In this document: positions 32,502 through 44,796 of the stretch, one piece after another
Numbering within the stretch: the first letter of the stretch is position 1
Layout: each line of letters opens with the position of its first letter
Origin: Phanerochaete sordida
Taxonomy: Eukaryota; Basidiomycota; Agaricomycetes; Polyporales; Phanerochaetaceae
DNA length: 64,000 bases
Direction of reading: 5' to 3'
NCBI GenBank assembly: GCA_019973155.2
Contig: BPQB01000027.1
Location: 1-64,000 of the forward strand
Translations under genes and position numbers: made by a program
Notes under the pieces: model-generated
Seen by the model: the letters and a program-made list of their open reading frames with translations, nothing else
Database searches by the model: none
What the model was told of the DNA's origin: nothing

Positions 32502-33733
32502 ATGGAACTGTCGCGAGAGGTCTACAGCCTCATCGTTCGACATGTTGCGAGTCGCGCAGACCTGCTGTCACTCTGCCTCGTCTCCAAACGCTATCGCCAG
32601 GAGGCGCAAAGGGCCCTATTCAACACCCTGCATCTGCGCGGCTACCCGCGTATCTTGGACGTATGTCGTCTCCTCAGCGCGACGCCTCGCCTGTCGCGTC
32701 TGGTCGACGCGCTGTCACTCTTCCTTGCAGACGAGCGACCCTGCAGCAGCGACAGCGGGAGCGACGACGAGAGCGAGAGCGACTCGGAGGACGGGTGCAC
32801 GCCTGCAGGCCCTCCGCATGGCTTCTGGCCTGCAGTCGCCGCGGCCCTCCGCGGCCTTGACAAGCTGCGCTTTCTCAGCGTGTACTTCGAGCAGGCGGCG
32901 GGATCCGCGCAGGCCTGGGTCCTCGCGGGGAGCAGGTTCCGCCTGCGCACCTTCCACTGCGAGTTCGACTGGGACGCGCACCTCGTCGCCTTCCTGCGCA
33001 CTCAACCCGACCTCGTCGATCTCTACCTCGCGGACTACCGCAAGCACATCGCGCTCGACGTCCCGCGCGCGCGCGCGGACGTGCCGCCGCCGCCACGCGC
33101 GCTCCCGCAGCTCGCCGTGCTCGAGTGCACGTTCGGCGAGGCGGCGGCCGCGCTCGTGCCCGGGCGGCCGCTCGCGCGTGTCAAGACGTGTTTCTCGCGG
33201 AGCGGCGCGGACGCGAAGCGCGGCGAGCTGCGCGAGCTGCTCGCGCGGCTGCGCGCGTCGCGCCGGGCGCTGTGCGCGCTCGACCTCGCGGACGAGGCGT
33301 ACACGGAGGACTTCTCGCTCGAGCTCCTCGCCGCGATGGGCAGCGCGGTCGCGCGCTTCGCCGAGCTGCGCTACCTGGGCACGCTCGTCCTGCCCGTCGA
33401 CGGGCGCAAGGTACGCTGCCCCGCCCCTGTGCCGTGCCTGGCGTCCTGACGGCACCTGCCCCCGTCATGTGTTCGAAGCGGTTGCAGTTCTACGGCCGGC
33501 TGATGAAGTTCCCGAAGCTGCGATGTGTCGAGCTGGAGGTTTCCGACTGGGAGCCTCCACCCATGACACCGGCGGCCCTGCGAGCGCTCACGTATGAGTT
33601 GCGGATCTACTGCCCCTCGATAACGCAGGTTGTTTTTGTTTACGAGTTCGACCGGGCCATGATGTCCGTGGTGGAGGGGAGTTGTGTGCTGGACCCGGAT
33701 GCGGTGACAGAGACCCTCTGGAGAGACGTATAA
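32502..33733 (+). CDS. F-box-like protein (384 aa)
   Basis: Exons 32502-33410 and 33488-33733, joined across a 77-nt intron, give 384 aa. The N-terminus MELSREVYSLIVRHVASRAD with LLSLCLVSKRYRQEAQRALF fits the F-box-like fold common in agaricomycetes (L-P/S-E-I-HV, LL-LCLVSK, EA-R-LF). An acidic patch rich in Ser and Asp lies near residues 80-100. The rest has leucine-rich strand/helix repeats typical of substrate-binding parts of such proteins. The expected role is substrate selection by an SCF ubiquitin ligase through SKP1; the substrate is unknown. It converges on the thiamine-diphosphate enzyme with 156 bp between stop codons. Confidence 0.75.
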
Positions 33734-33889
33734 AGGCATGTATCTACTCATAACGTTCTCTGATTACAATCTCATCACACTCCACAGGCTAATAATATGA
33801 TAATGCGCGCGAGCCGACCTTGTAGCCATACACATGTACCGGACCCTATATTCACTTTGTACGTTCAGTGTGTTTCGCCCCTTCAGCTT

Positions 33890-35997
33890 CTACGAGACGA
33901 CCTCGATGGACCGCACGATGCAGTCAACCACCGCACACCGCTTCTCTTCGAGTACAACCCGGATCGCCTCCTTGAAGACCTGCTCAAACTCGGCAGGGTC
34001 CGACACTCGCCTTCCCCACGCACCACCTGCAGCGGCAGCGATCTGCGAGTAGTCAGGCATATCTGGCCCAAAGCCGACGGAAAGGCGCGATCCAGGAGCC
34101 TGGCTTCCAAGACCGTTTGGATAGATGCCCAGCAGCGAGGCTTTGGGAGACTATCGAAACCGGTGAGTCGCGCCCAAGTATCCAGGAGGGGTATGGGAAC
34201 TGACCGCCCAGCCACCATTATTTATAATCACTGTCAAATAGGGCTAGCGGAAGGTTGAGATGCCGTTGTTGGATAGCTCAGCGCCACGTACCGTCTTATA
34301 CCGCCTCGCCATCCAGTACGCCGTGCTCGGCACGCCAAACAGGAACGTCCCGTCGCCGACAACCGCGACAGTGAGGTCATGCTTCCCCTTCGCCCCGAGA
34401 CCCGTCCCGACCGCGGCGCCGAGCGCCCACCCGAGGCTTGACCCGCCCGACGCGATCATGCTCCCGGGTACGCTCGGGCGGATGTGGTCGAAGACGCCGG
34501 GGTAGTTGCTGATGCCCTCGTTGAGCCAGAGCGTCTGCGCGCCGTGCGAGGGCGTGTGCGCCGCGACGGCCGTGCGGAGCGCGCCGAGCACGAAGGGCGG
34601 CTCGGCGACGGCGGGGTCGCGCAGCGTCGCCTCCGCGCGGACGAAGCCCGCGATGAGCTCCTCGTGCCGCGCCGCGAGGGCGCGGGAGCGCGCGGCGACG
34701 GCGGCCGTGTCGATGCGCGCAGCAGCGGCGTCCGCGGCGGCGAGGAGCTGGCGCAGCGCGACGCCGACGTCGGCGCGGCAGATGATGTCCGCGTCGACGT
34801 GCGACCAGCCGTACGTCTGCTTGAGCGGGTCGGGGTCGACGACGAAGACCTTGGCGCCGGGGCGCGGCGCGTTGCCCTTCGCGTCGATCCAGGGGACGTC
34901 CGCGTCGAGGACGACGATCACGTCGGCCTCGTCGAGCAGCGCGTTCTTGCCGCCGAAGGAGATGCCGAGGAAGTGTGGGTGGGAGTACGGCACCGAGACC
35001 GCCGAGGACCCGGCCATGAAGAGCGCGATGCCGAGCTTGTCGGCGAGCTGCGTCAGGGGCTCGACCGTGCTTGTGTCGCGACCGGTATGGCCGGCGAGGA
35101 TCAGCGGGAACTTCGCAGAGAGCAGAGCATCAGTTATCGTGTCAACAGCTGGAGGAAGACATATCAGCATTATTTCAGTGATTTTCAGATTGGTGCGTAC
35201 CATCTTGTGGTACAGCGGTAGGATAAATCGCAGGCCATTTCTTGATATCTACCGCGTTGGTGACCTGTGCTGCCTGGGGGTCGAGTTCCTCCTCGAGGGC
35301 TTCTCTACGCGCTGAAATATAGACCGGGCCTTTCGGCTCGCTCATCGCACTAGCACCCCGCGTCAGCACCTCACCAAGAAGCAGACGAAGCTCGCGCACA
35401 ATTGCAAGGCGCGCAGGAGCGTCTTGGACACGTTCTTCCCGCTCATGATCTGCGTGCAATGCCGCATGTACTGCCGCACAATCGCAGCCTGGTCGGGCAC
35501 GTCTGGCGCGCCGCGTCAGCAGCGCACGCGCGGCACGCGAGACAGGCAGGGCGGCGCACCCTGCGGCCACATCGGCCACTCGTTCTTCGAGCCCTTGAGC
35601 TCGCCCTGGCCCGAGAACGGCGCCATCCCCGCGAAGATGAGCACGGGCGTGCGGCCCCTGTCGACGTTGTGCACCGCGCCCGCGAGCGCCTGGCGCGGCC
35701 CGTACTGTCAGCGACAGGCAAATGGGAACGAGCGGGGGCACTTGCCTGCGTGCCGCAGTCGACGTGCACGATGACGAGGGCGGGGACACCGGTCACCTGC
35801 GCGAAGCCCTGGGCGGCGCTGAGCGCGACCATCTCGTTGGGCGATGTCACGATCTCGAGCGCGGTCTCGCCGGCCTCGACGCGCTGACGCTCGAGCTCTT
35901 CGAGGAAGGCCGGATGGTCGTTGCCCCAGTTCACGAAGGCATGTGTGACGCCCGCCTTGCGAAGGGTGTCCAGGAACACGGAGGCAGTAGTGAGCAT
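33890..35997 (-). CDS. Thiamine-diphosphate-dependent enzyme, acetolactate-synthase superfamily (601 aa)
   Basis: Seven exons: 35746-35997, 35560-35704, 35400-35502, 35201-35349, 34292-35148, 34205-34243, 33890-34150. Intron 1 is only 41 nt and starts GCAAGT, a GC-AG intron with otherwise ideal context. The N-terminal pyrimidine-binding domain has the cofactor-activating Glu in SPNEMVALSAAQGFAQVTG (E55). A central Rossmann-like domain follows. The C-terminal domain has the metal/diphosphate motif GDGTF at 481-485 with NN at 510-511. It resembles fungal IlvB-like or benzoylformate-decarboxylase-like enzymes rather than the mitochondrial ALS of branched-chain synthesis, as no transit peptide is seen. 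The substrate cannot be told from sequence. An in-frame ATG at 36027 would add ten residues. Confidence 0.85.
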
Positions 35998-36287
35998 GTT
36001 CTTGAGCTGTCGTGTCCCTTGAAACATGCACCGGGCTCTTTCGAAGTCGTGGTTGGAGACGAGAGGGGTGTGCACTGTGTCCCGCTATATCTGCACGCTG
36101 GTGGCAGTACGCAACCCGCTGCGTCTCCCAAGCCCACAAAGTATCCCTGCCTATTTCCGGATGAGAGTGCGGTCATTTGATATTGCCACACAGCCGCCGG
36201 GCCGTAAATACTACAGCGTGGGCCGGCGAACCCGAACTCAGTCGTTCCGCCCAGCTCTTCTCTCCCCGCCACCTCCGCGCTCAGCGC

Positions 36288-37397
36288 TCAGGTGTTGACC
36301 GACACAGCGAAGCTCTCCGTCAGCAGGCTCGCGGAGCCAACGAACGGCTCCGTGCCAACCTGGATGGCCTGGAGGTACTACAAAGCCAGCAGAGGTCAAC
36401 CTCGGCTCACAGAAAGAATGGGGAGAGATACATACCTGAGTCGACGCTACACCCTGGCTTTGGATGAGATACTCTGTATCAAGCTCGAGGTGAGCAGACA
36501 GCGTATCGTCAGCAGATTCGCGCACGTACGGAAAAACTCGTTGAGGTCCGCATCGAAGTTCCTCACTTCGCCGGAGGAGATGACGAACGAGAACACCTGC
36601 CAGTTCGCGTTGGGGCCGGTCCAGAGGTTCCACGTGTGCCCGGCGATGTTCAGGCCGCTGAGGATCTGCGAGCCCACCGGCTGAATGCTGCGCGCGCGGT
36701 GAGCCACAGGCCGAAGTGCACGACGGACGCGACGTACCCGCCCTGGCCGGACAGCCAGATCATGCTATCGCGCCCAGTCAGCCGGAGCGCCCAGCAGAGC
36801 GGAGCGGGCTCACATTTCGTAGGAAGAGGCAGAGGTCGCAGCCGTGCCGGACTGGGCCTTGCCGAACCAGATGTCGTAGGAGACGTCGGCGCGGATGCCC
36901 TGGGACTCGGTGACATAGGTCCAGTTCCATGCGGTCGGCGCGGTGGTGATGCTTCCGAGCTATTCATTTGACAATATATTGAGAATGAATGCAGACATAG
37001 AGAAACGGCTCATCGCACCTGCATGCCCTTAGCGGTGTTGTGGAGAAGGTTTGCGTCTAAGGGAGTGGTTATTCAAAGAGCATGGGCACGGCAGCAAGGT
37101 GACATACAGCTCTTCACGTTGTTGGGGGCGTTCGCCCAGGTCCAGTTGGTCTGCCAGGTGGCGGCATTGCCGTTGGTGCTGATCAGGGTCGAGTTCTGCG
37201 AGCCAACGCCAGCAACTGAGAATTCAATGAGTGCATGGTTTGCTCTGAAGGCGGCTAGACTCACATTCGCCCCACAGGTTTTGGCAGAGCGTGTACGCTC
37301 CAGCAGGGATACAGTCGTACTGTCCACTGATGGTCTGCGCGGACCGCACGAGGGTCAGCACGCTGACGAAGACGACAGCAAGCAGCGTCTTGAACAT
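36288..37397 (-). CDS. Secreted GH12 endo-beta-1,4-glucanase or xyloglucanase
   Basis: Eight exons (37265-37397, 37108-37215, 37019-37056, 36814-36959, 36738-36764, 36530-36687, 36436-36473, 36288-36377) give 245 aa, typical of family GH12. Residues 1-19 are a signal peptide (MFKTLLAVVFVSVLTLV). GQYDCIPAGAYTLCQNLWG and GSQNSTLISTNGNAATWQTN are family-typical N-terminal strands. The catalytic nucleophile fits Glu141 in SSYEIMIWL and the acid/base Glu226 in QVGTEPF. It cleaves beta-1,4-glucan, and in some members xyloglucan, outside the cell, fitting plant-wall decay. The exact specificity cannot be set by eye. Confidence 0.9.
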
Positions 37398-38534
37398 GTT
37401 GGTATGCGAACGTTCGCGGCGACGCTGGTGTTCAGTGTTGCTACGCAGTTCCGCCGGCCTTATATGCGCTGAGTTGGGTCTGGAAGAAAGGCAGCTTCAA
37501 CCTCGGATGCGGACGGCAAAATTTGGATCATACGTACCATTAACGGCCGGTGTTGGGGCTTCGATTCGGGAGGAGCGCTGCACGCCATAGAGCACGTTGC
37601 CCACATAGAGGCTTAGTATGTCGTGATGCCGACCCAAGTAAGCAGCATCTCTACGCTCCGGGGTGCATGGAGACGGGCAGGCTAATCCATGGATACGTTT
37701 GCGACCCGATGTAGGCCCGACAGAATTGTTGGATGCAGTCAGAATCTTGGGAGAGCCAGCGCGCGACGATCGCAGGATGACGAGGAAGCAGCGTGAGCTT
37801 GACCAGATGATCCGCTGTGCGCAATAGACTCGCCGGGAAGGAGAGTGAATATAGCACAGACGTCTCGGCAAGCACCTGTTCTGCTCGAGAACTTCGGTTG
37901 GAAAGGCGTCTTGAGCTCTCCCTACGAGAGCTACATGACCCTACAGAATCCTAGGCATAGTTTGGACGGAAAGACGTGAGTCTGGAACGACATGAATAGG
38001 AGGAGAATCGCACGAGTCTTGGACTGTCAGCCCTAGCCATTCTGCCATCCTGTGTGGTGAATTACAGGAAACAACTAGTCGCAACATCTGGACGTCAGAC
38101 TGGATCCGAAGCCGAGAAGCACCTTTTCAACGAAGGGAAGCATCCCAAATATCATTCATGAAACTCATACTCCATGATAAGCCCAAAGGCCCTGGAACTG
38201 CGAGTAGTCTGCGTGGGACGCGACTCGGCATCTGGTGCGAGTACTGACGCGTCTGGAGGGCTGCTGAAGACGGTTGAACAAGATGTTATTCAATTTTCAG
38301 GACGAGAGAGGGCTCTTCGACGAAACATATGTTTGAGACAAAGCAAAGAACGAGCTGGACAAGGGATGGTGGTGGTCGAGGACAAGGAGGTTTAACTTTT
38401 GATTTGACGCCGAGGCGTCCGCCCCGAGGAGGCCAGGAGGTCCATCTCTCTCTTCATCTACATCCTCGTTCTCTTCCCCCGCAACCTCCACTATCTCTGT
38501 CTTCCTCGTTCCTGCTTGCTGGACATTCTAAGCT
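37398..38534. other. Divergent intergenic region between GH12 and UBC1
   Basis: About 1.1 kb. A minus-strand frame near 37497-37875 has leucine-rich residues like part of an F-box-type protein but no start or neighbours to support it. The 38440-38530 part next to UBC1 is pyrimidine-rich (CT runs), as is common just upstream of basidiomycete housekeeping genes. Confidence 0.35.
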
Positions 38535-39350
38535 ATGGACGCTCGTCTTCGTCGCGTGAACAAGGAGATTGCAGGTGAGTACGGTGGCCACCGTCCTTGA
38601 CTTCCACCGATATACCTTCGATTCCACCCACAGACTGCAAGAACGACAAGGCCTCTAAGGTCGCCATTGATCTGGTGGACAACTCACCATATCACCTCAT
38701 CGGATCCTTCGATGGTCCTGAGGATACTCCTTACGAAGGGGGGCACTTCAAAGTCGTACGTCCCGCCGTCCCGATGCATGCTCGCACGAGCAACTCACCT
38801 CTGGTGCAGGACATCGTGATCCCCGAATCATACCCCTTCCAGCCGGTGAAGATGAAGTTCATCACGAAAGTCTACCACCCAAACGTGTCCTCGCAATCCG
38901 GCGCGATCTGCCTCGACATCCTCAAGGACGCCTGGTCGCCCGTGCTCACGCTCAAGTCGACGCTCATCTCGCTGCAGTCGCTGCTCTGCTCGCCCGAGCC
39001 GAACGACCCGCAGGACGCCGAGGTCGCGAAGCACTACATGACGAGCCGGAGCAGCTTCGAGGAGACCGCGCGCTACTGGGCCGTCACATACGCCGGCGCA
39101 CCGCGCAAGGCGGGCCCGAAGGACGTCGACGGCGAGGTCGCCATGGCCGGCCTCGAGAAGGCACACGTGGACAAGTTCGAGGCGTTGGGCTTCGACCGGA
39201 GCAAAGTCGTGCGTACCACGTTGTCTTGGTTGCGAGTGCACGCTGCTGACACCGCCACGCCAGATTGACGTCCTCCGGAGACTGAACTACCGTGGGGCGA
39301 ACGTGCCGAAGATCAACGACGACAGGATAGTAGAAGAGCTGCTTAAGTGA
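38535..39350 (+). CDS. UBC1: Ubiquitin-conjugating enzyme E2 with C-terminal UBA domain, UBC1 type
   Basis: Four exons (38535-38574, 38634-38755, 38810-39208, 39264-39350) give 215 aa, the same length as yeast Ubc1. Class II E2: residues 1-150 are the catalytic core with KFITKVYHPNVSSQSGAICL, the active-site cysteine being Cys88, as in yeast. The tail holds a UBA domain (KFEALGFDRSKVIDVLRRLN, then IVEELLK at the end), which binds ubiquitin and favours chain extension. It transfers ubiquitin from E1 to E3-bound substrates or growing chains in cytosol and nucleus. The last intron uses GTGCGT after the codon for Val, giving the conserved KVIDVL. Confidence 0.93.
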
Positions 39351-39750
39351 TACCCTCAGGTTTCGTTCAAGGACTTTCTGATTTGTACCACATCCACTTG
39401 TAGCTATTAACTGTTGTTCAATCGAGGTGCACACTCAACTATCGCTCACATCATCTGTGATCCAGTCTTGCCGTCGATATCTAGGAAGGCGAAGATTCTA
39501 CACGCTAGGGCCGCTAAGACAGCGAGCATTACTTGTCTGGTATCTCAAGTCCGCTAAGGGGGATGGCTCGCCGGCTCGTTCATGGCTCTCGCAATTCGTG
39601 CCAGCCAGACGCACCAGATGCTTTCGCGCCGCAGCTTCGTCCCTCTGCCAGAATTACACTTGAGCTGCACATTTCGTCGAACAACCGGTGCCTCAATCGG
39701 ACGAGGTTGAAAATGCTTCTAACATCGTCTATATATCCACTTCTGTAGGG

Positions 39751-41266
39751 ACTAGGGGGAATGTCTCAAGCCGCGGGCGCAAAACCAACTCGTAAGTTTC
39801 CGACATCGAACTCTGATGGTCTCGCGTCAGCTAAAGCCTTGTATTACCAGCACAGAATGTGACCCACCGGTGTAAACATTCCGCATGAAGACGTCGCCAA
39901 GGACCCAGAAACCTGCGAAACATGGTCAGTGCCGTATGCCTTCTCTCAAGACAACACTGCATACCTTCGTCAGCGGCCATGACGCCGCCTACGCAGGCAT
40001 TGCTGCCTTCCTCGAGGAGGCCGAAGTTGAAGGTGTCAGCGGACAGCGTAATCGTCGAGCTGCCTATGCTGAAGGACACAGCGGGGTTCGTGTTGCAGGG
40101 GAAGACGAAGAATCCCGGCCCAAGCACGCTCGACGCATCCTCAGCTCCCTGCACGTTCTCGTAGATGGCGTTCGCGCTCGCGGTGTCGACAATGAGGAGT
40201 GTCGTGCCGGAGTCGACGATCGCGTCCTGCGGGCCCGAGACGACCGTGCGGCGGTTGACGCTCACGCTGTTGACCTCGATCTCCCAGAACGCGGGCGGGT
40301 TCGTGATGCTGACGGGCGTGAAGACGAGGGAGCCCTCGAACGCGTTCGTGTCGCGCCCGCCGACGACGAGCTCGCCGCCGCCGTCTAGGAGCGTGATGCC
40401 GAAGATGGACGACGCCGTCTGGCTCTGGTTGATCAGGCTGATGAATGTCGGCGTACGGTCCACGCTCGAGAGCGACTGGAACGCGAGCCCGAGCAGCCCG
40501 TCGGGCGGGAACTCGCTCTCCGCGAAGCCGCTCGAATAGCGCGTCGCGGCGACGACGGACTGCGCCTTCGCGGTGAGCCCCGCGAGCTGCACCGTGTCCG
40601 TGAAGACCTCGCCCTGCACGGCGGAGCCGTCCGCGAACGTGATCGAGAACGTCTCCTTCTGGTCGACCGCCGTGCTGCTCGCGGCCGTGTTGAACTCGCG
40701 GTGCCCCTGGCAGTTCGCGACGCAGTTCGGGCCCGGCAGGAAGAAGTCGCTCGAGCCCGTGTCGAAGTCGACTGTGGAGGCTGGTCAGCCTACGGCGATG
40801 GCGCGACATGCTTTTGAGACATACCAGTGAACGAGCGCAGAGGCGTGCCGACGGAAACGGCACCCTGCCACAGCACCTCGTCGTCGTCGTCAGTGAGGCC
40901 GATCCTGCCGGCCGATGCGCGCTTGACGGGACTGCGCTCGGTGGGACTACGCTTAGTAGGAGCGGGGCCCGAGCCAATATCGTTGGGGTGCGTCTTGCCC
41001 GTGTTCGCCTTGAAGGCAGCGAAGCCCGCCGCGATCTTACTGAGGCGACCTTCGGGTCAATATTTATCTAGAGACCAAGAAGAGCGAAACACTTACGACT
41101 GTACTTCGGAGACGTGCATCAGCAGAGCGTCCTTGTCGATGACGCCGTTCTCGTCTTGGAAGGCCCGCCTGCGCATCGGTATCTTGGCGAGGGGCTTCGG
41201 GGCCGGCGACGCCGCGACCAAGAGCGGCACGAGCGCGAGAAGGGCGAAGGCGGCCTTGATCTGCAT
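39751..41266 (-). CDS. Secreted aspartic protease A1, polyporopepsin-like, copy 1 (432 aa)
   Basis: Five exons (41097-41266, 40825-41039, 39965-40771, 39868-39912, 39765 region to 39812 extended to stop at 39751) give 432 aa. Signal peptide MQIKAAFALLALVPLLVAAS, then a propeptide with basic KRSP/KRAS motifs, then the mature enzyme. Catalytic aspartates are Asp132 in DFDTGSS and Asp315 in IVDSGTTLLIVD; the second motif is DSG rather than the DTG of its siblings. The C-terminus differs from the other copies: after VGF the frame reads CARGLRHSP, consistent with one extra A in a run of five, so the last residues drifted. It is expected to be secreted and acid-active. Start of a four-copy array. 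Confidence 0.88.
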
Positions 41267-43290
41267 GTTTGCTCTCGTCTTTGCGAAGGCTGCTCGCTGG
41301 TCTCTTGGCATGCTCGCCCGAGCGATATTTATGCCCGCCGCTCTGAGCGACCCAGCCGAGCGGGATCGTCGCGCGACTGGTGCGCCATGAACGCCTCCCC
41401 GTCGATGAGAACGACGAGGACCGACAGTCGAGAGAGGCCCACACTGCTGGCTCTGCGTTCCTGCGCCCACCGGGGTCTCCGCGCGCAGCGTCGGTTCCGG
41501 GCGGGCTTATCGCGCCTTCTGTTGTCTATGCCCAGACATACCGAGGGGTATGTTGCCAGGTACACGTCGGCAGCGAGCCATACCAGACGCGGCTGCACTC
41601 ACGCTGGCCATGTCTGCCGAAACGAAACGGGACTAGGCTTGCCCAAGGCGGATAAAGCACATACGTTCTTCGCGCAAGGGAATGGTAGTGATCCGGATCC
41701 TCGGTTTAGGGCCTTTGGTGGAGCATGTGCTAGTGGGAGCATGGATTGTGCGGCTTTCCTCCCTTCCCGACGCGGGCTGCGGTACGAATGCATCCCGGTC
41801 TGCTTCGCGCGACGTCAACTGTGAATATGGTGACGAAGGAGTGGCAGAGTACCCACAACGACGTGGGGTAATGTGATTTACTGCCCGAGGATGCCGTCTT
41901 TGCCTTGACCACCGCATGGCGTACTGCAGTAATGCCAGAGACAATGCCACATGCTGGATCGGACCCCACGGCACATCTCAGGCTCGTGTACGTTGCAGAC
42001 CAGAAACACCGCAAGGCCTTACACCTGACGGAGGCCGCTGACATCAGTGCGAGACTGATTGGTGGTATGTTCTCGTACCTGGTCGCGTCCGCTCCGAAAT
42101 AACATTCTCAGGGTCTAGCTGAGGAAGCGACGCGTGGCGAGCTCGAGAAAGACCGACACGGAACCGTAGGGCGCCCCGAATACATTTATTTTGCGGATTC
42201 GCAACGCGATAAGCTATAACTGTGGTCGAAGTCAGCAAAGTACAAGCCTCCGGGCAGAATCAGATGTACCCACGTACCGCGCCTGAATGCCTAATTTCTG
42301 CGGGAACGAGGTGCTACGAAACGACTGTCACAAAGAAATCGAAGAAGGAGTACGGGGCTACCGTTGATCCCGTATGACAAGCAGCTGGATGGACGAAGGC
42401 GAAGAAGATGCGAGTCGGTTACGATGCTCACAATGTCAGCTATATACTTGGGATCCGGAACGAACTTTGAAGACATACTTCCTAGACGCTATTGAGGCCG
42501 TCCTGTTGAATGCGCCTGGACTGTTCGATTCGTGACATAGTTTTGATTCATCGGGGAAGGCTCGGATGACCAGGGAGATGTATAGCGATCCGTGCTTGGT
42601 ATCATGGTGTAAGTCAGAAGGACGGCAGCGGCATTACTGACCGCACAACGGCGTGTTTACCCTGAGTAAGACGTAAAAGCTTACCCTCGTATATCTCTTA
42701 CTATTACCCGTATGCCCCGAAAGTAAGTAACGCCTTTCTTACCCTTTTGTTTCCGCTTACCCCGCCCGCCGCTCCCTCTGACCCTTTATATATGCCCCAC
42801 CCTTGCTTCCGCGCCCTCGATCGCCGCAATTTCCAACCGGTTTGCTGCTCCGCGCCGACGCGCACCAGATTGGCTCAGAGAGAGACCATTGAGCCGCCGC
42901 AGGCGGCGCGTACCCCTACACAATTCCTTAGGCTCACCTCGACTGCGAGAGCATCAACGGCGACTACAGAAACCGCTGAGCGAAGCGAAAAGGTGGCTTC
43001 CCTGACACTCTAGGGGCGCATACCCGTTTGCCTCAGCCCCGCGACCGTCAGCCTCGAAAACACTTGCCGCGAGAGCAATAGCCACGGAGCGAAGCGAAGT
43101 TATCTCTTGTATGACAGTAAGCCAAAATCGTTATATCCTCTCTCTCACGGTCGGTCGATCACACTCTTTACAGGTCCACACATAAGCTCAACGAGGCACT
43201 TCTGCTGTTAACAGCCTGCACCAAGCTCAGGGATATCAAATTCCGCTAGTCCAACATCCATTGTCTAGACACAGCATCCTTCGTGCTCGC
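41267..43290. other. 2-kb spacer in the protease array
   Basis: No protein gene is recognised. From 42668 to 42770 GTAAG/CTTAC pentamers are dense, followed by a TATA-like CTTTATATATG at 42783-42793, a GC-rich hairpin GCCGCC-GCA-GGCGGC near 42893-42907, and two AGCGAAGCGAA phrases at about 42980 and 43092. The whole 42.66-43.13 kb block looks inserted and repeat-like, perhaps a solo terminal repeat or a non-autonomous element, but I found no clear ends. Confidence 0.35.
41326..41332 (-). promoter_or_regulatory. TATA-like box of protease copy 1
   Basis: Minus-strand ATAAATA, 60 nt upstream of the ATG at 41266. Copies 2, 3 and 4 have a similar AT box at 57-59 nt, so the position is conserved across the array. 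Confidence 0.55.
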
Positions 43291-44796
43291 TTAGGCAACG
43301 GGAGCGAAACCGACCCGCAGGTTGGCAGTGTCGAACTCTGCGATGATTTAACATTAGTAAATGAGACACAAGAATAGCGACACAAGTTCGACTCACGAGT
43401 GTAGAGGTTACGCAGGAAGACATCTCCCAGGATCCAGAAGCCTGCAGGTTTTAGTGAGCTCGACACTCACACGTGCGCACGTGCTAATATTCTGCTTACC
43501 CTCGTTATCGCCCACAATGCCGCTCACACACTCGTTCGAGCCTGCGGAAACTTGCCCGGCGTTCAGCGTGTCCGGCGACAGCGTGAACGACTTCCCGGCA
43601 ATGGTGATCGCGACGTTGCTCGGGATCTCGTTGCAAGGAATTGTAAAGAATCCCTGGCCAACCGTACGCGCGGCGTTCTGCGCGCCGGGAATGTCCCGGT
43701 GGATCGCGGTCGCGCTGGTCGGGTCGACGATGAGGAGCGTCGTGCCTGTATCGACGATGGAGTCTTGCGCGCGTGTCACGGGGCGGGCGGTCCCGACGGT
43801 GACGCCGCTGACGGAGATCTCCCAGAATGCGGTCGGGTTGGTGACAATGAGCGGCGCGAAGGTGAGGCTGCCCGTGAATGCGCTGGTGTCCGTGCCGCCA
43901 AGGAACAGCTCTCCGCCGTTGTCGAGGAGCGTGAAGCCGAACACGGGCGAGGTCGTCTTGCTCTGCGAAACGAGCGTCTGGAACACCGGCGGGTCGCCGG
44001 TCTGCGCGATGGACTGGAAGGCCATCCCGAGGAGGCCATCAGGAGGGAAGTCGGCGAGCATGAAACCAGAGGAGTATTGCGTCGCGGCGACCACAGCTTG
44101 CCCGGTGGCGACCAGACCACCAAGGCTAACCGTGTCCTTAAACACTTCGCCGTCGACGCTAGAGCCGTCAGCGAACTCCGTGGTGAACGTCTTGCGCTGG
44201 TCGGCAGCGGTGCTGCTGGACCCGGTCTGGAAGACCTTGTGGCCTTCGCAATTTACAGTGCAGTCAGGGCCGGGCAGGAAAAAGTCGCTGGATCCGGTGT
44301 CGAAGTCGACTAGGGGCGATGTCAGCTTCATCAATCGCACATAATGGCGACAGGATATACCAGTGAAGGCGCTCAAAGGTGTTCCGACGGATACGCCACC
44401 TTGCCACAGATCGCCCTCGAGGTCGTCGGTGAGCGCGACCTTCCCAGTCGCACGCTTCGCAAGGCTGCGCTTCGCAGGTTGCACGCGCTCGCCGTTGTCA
44501 TTCGGGTGAACCTTTCCCGTGTTCGTCTTGAAGTTGTCGAAGCCGCGGTTGATCTTGCTGCAAATATGCATGTGAGCTTCGAGCAGGTGTGGACAAGGCT
44601 GCACTGCAAACACCTACGTCTTCACTTCAGCGACATGAGCCTTCAGTGCTTCAATATCGGCGACACCGTCCTTCTGGAAGGAGCGTTTACGCGCGAAGGG
44701 AACTCGTGTCACGGGCGAGCCGGCTGCCGGTGCAGGCGACGCTGCGGCCAGCAGAGGCACGAGCGCGAGGAGAGCAATCGAGAGCTTGATCTGCAT
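43291..44796 (-). CDS. Secreted aspartic protease A1, polyporopepsin-like, copy 2 (425 aa)
   Basis: Five exons (44618-44796, 44361-44557, 43500-44309, 43397-43441, 43291-43337) give 425 aa with the same phases as copies 1, 3 and 4. Signal peptide MQIKLSIALLALVPLLAAAS; propeptide with PFARKRSF and KRSLAKRATG; catalytic Asp129 in DFDTGSSDFFLPG and Asp312 in IVDTGTTLLIVD. Two cysteine pairs are visible (CTVNC after the first motif; PCNE with SNEC later), as expected for A1 proteases of this group. It ends FDTANLRVGFAPVA. Likely secreted for protein breakdown. Confidence 0.9.

Noticed and set aside
36027..36027. Upstream ATG of the thiamine-diphosphate enzyme as the true start
   Set aside because: It is in frame and would add MFQGTRQLKN, but the family normally begins close to the xTTxxxFLxxL segment, so 35997 was preferred; transcript data would settle it.
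42660..43130. Solo LTR
   Set aside because: The TATA-like box and repeat-like composition fit, but I found no TG...CA ends, flanking duplication or second copy in the window.
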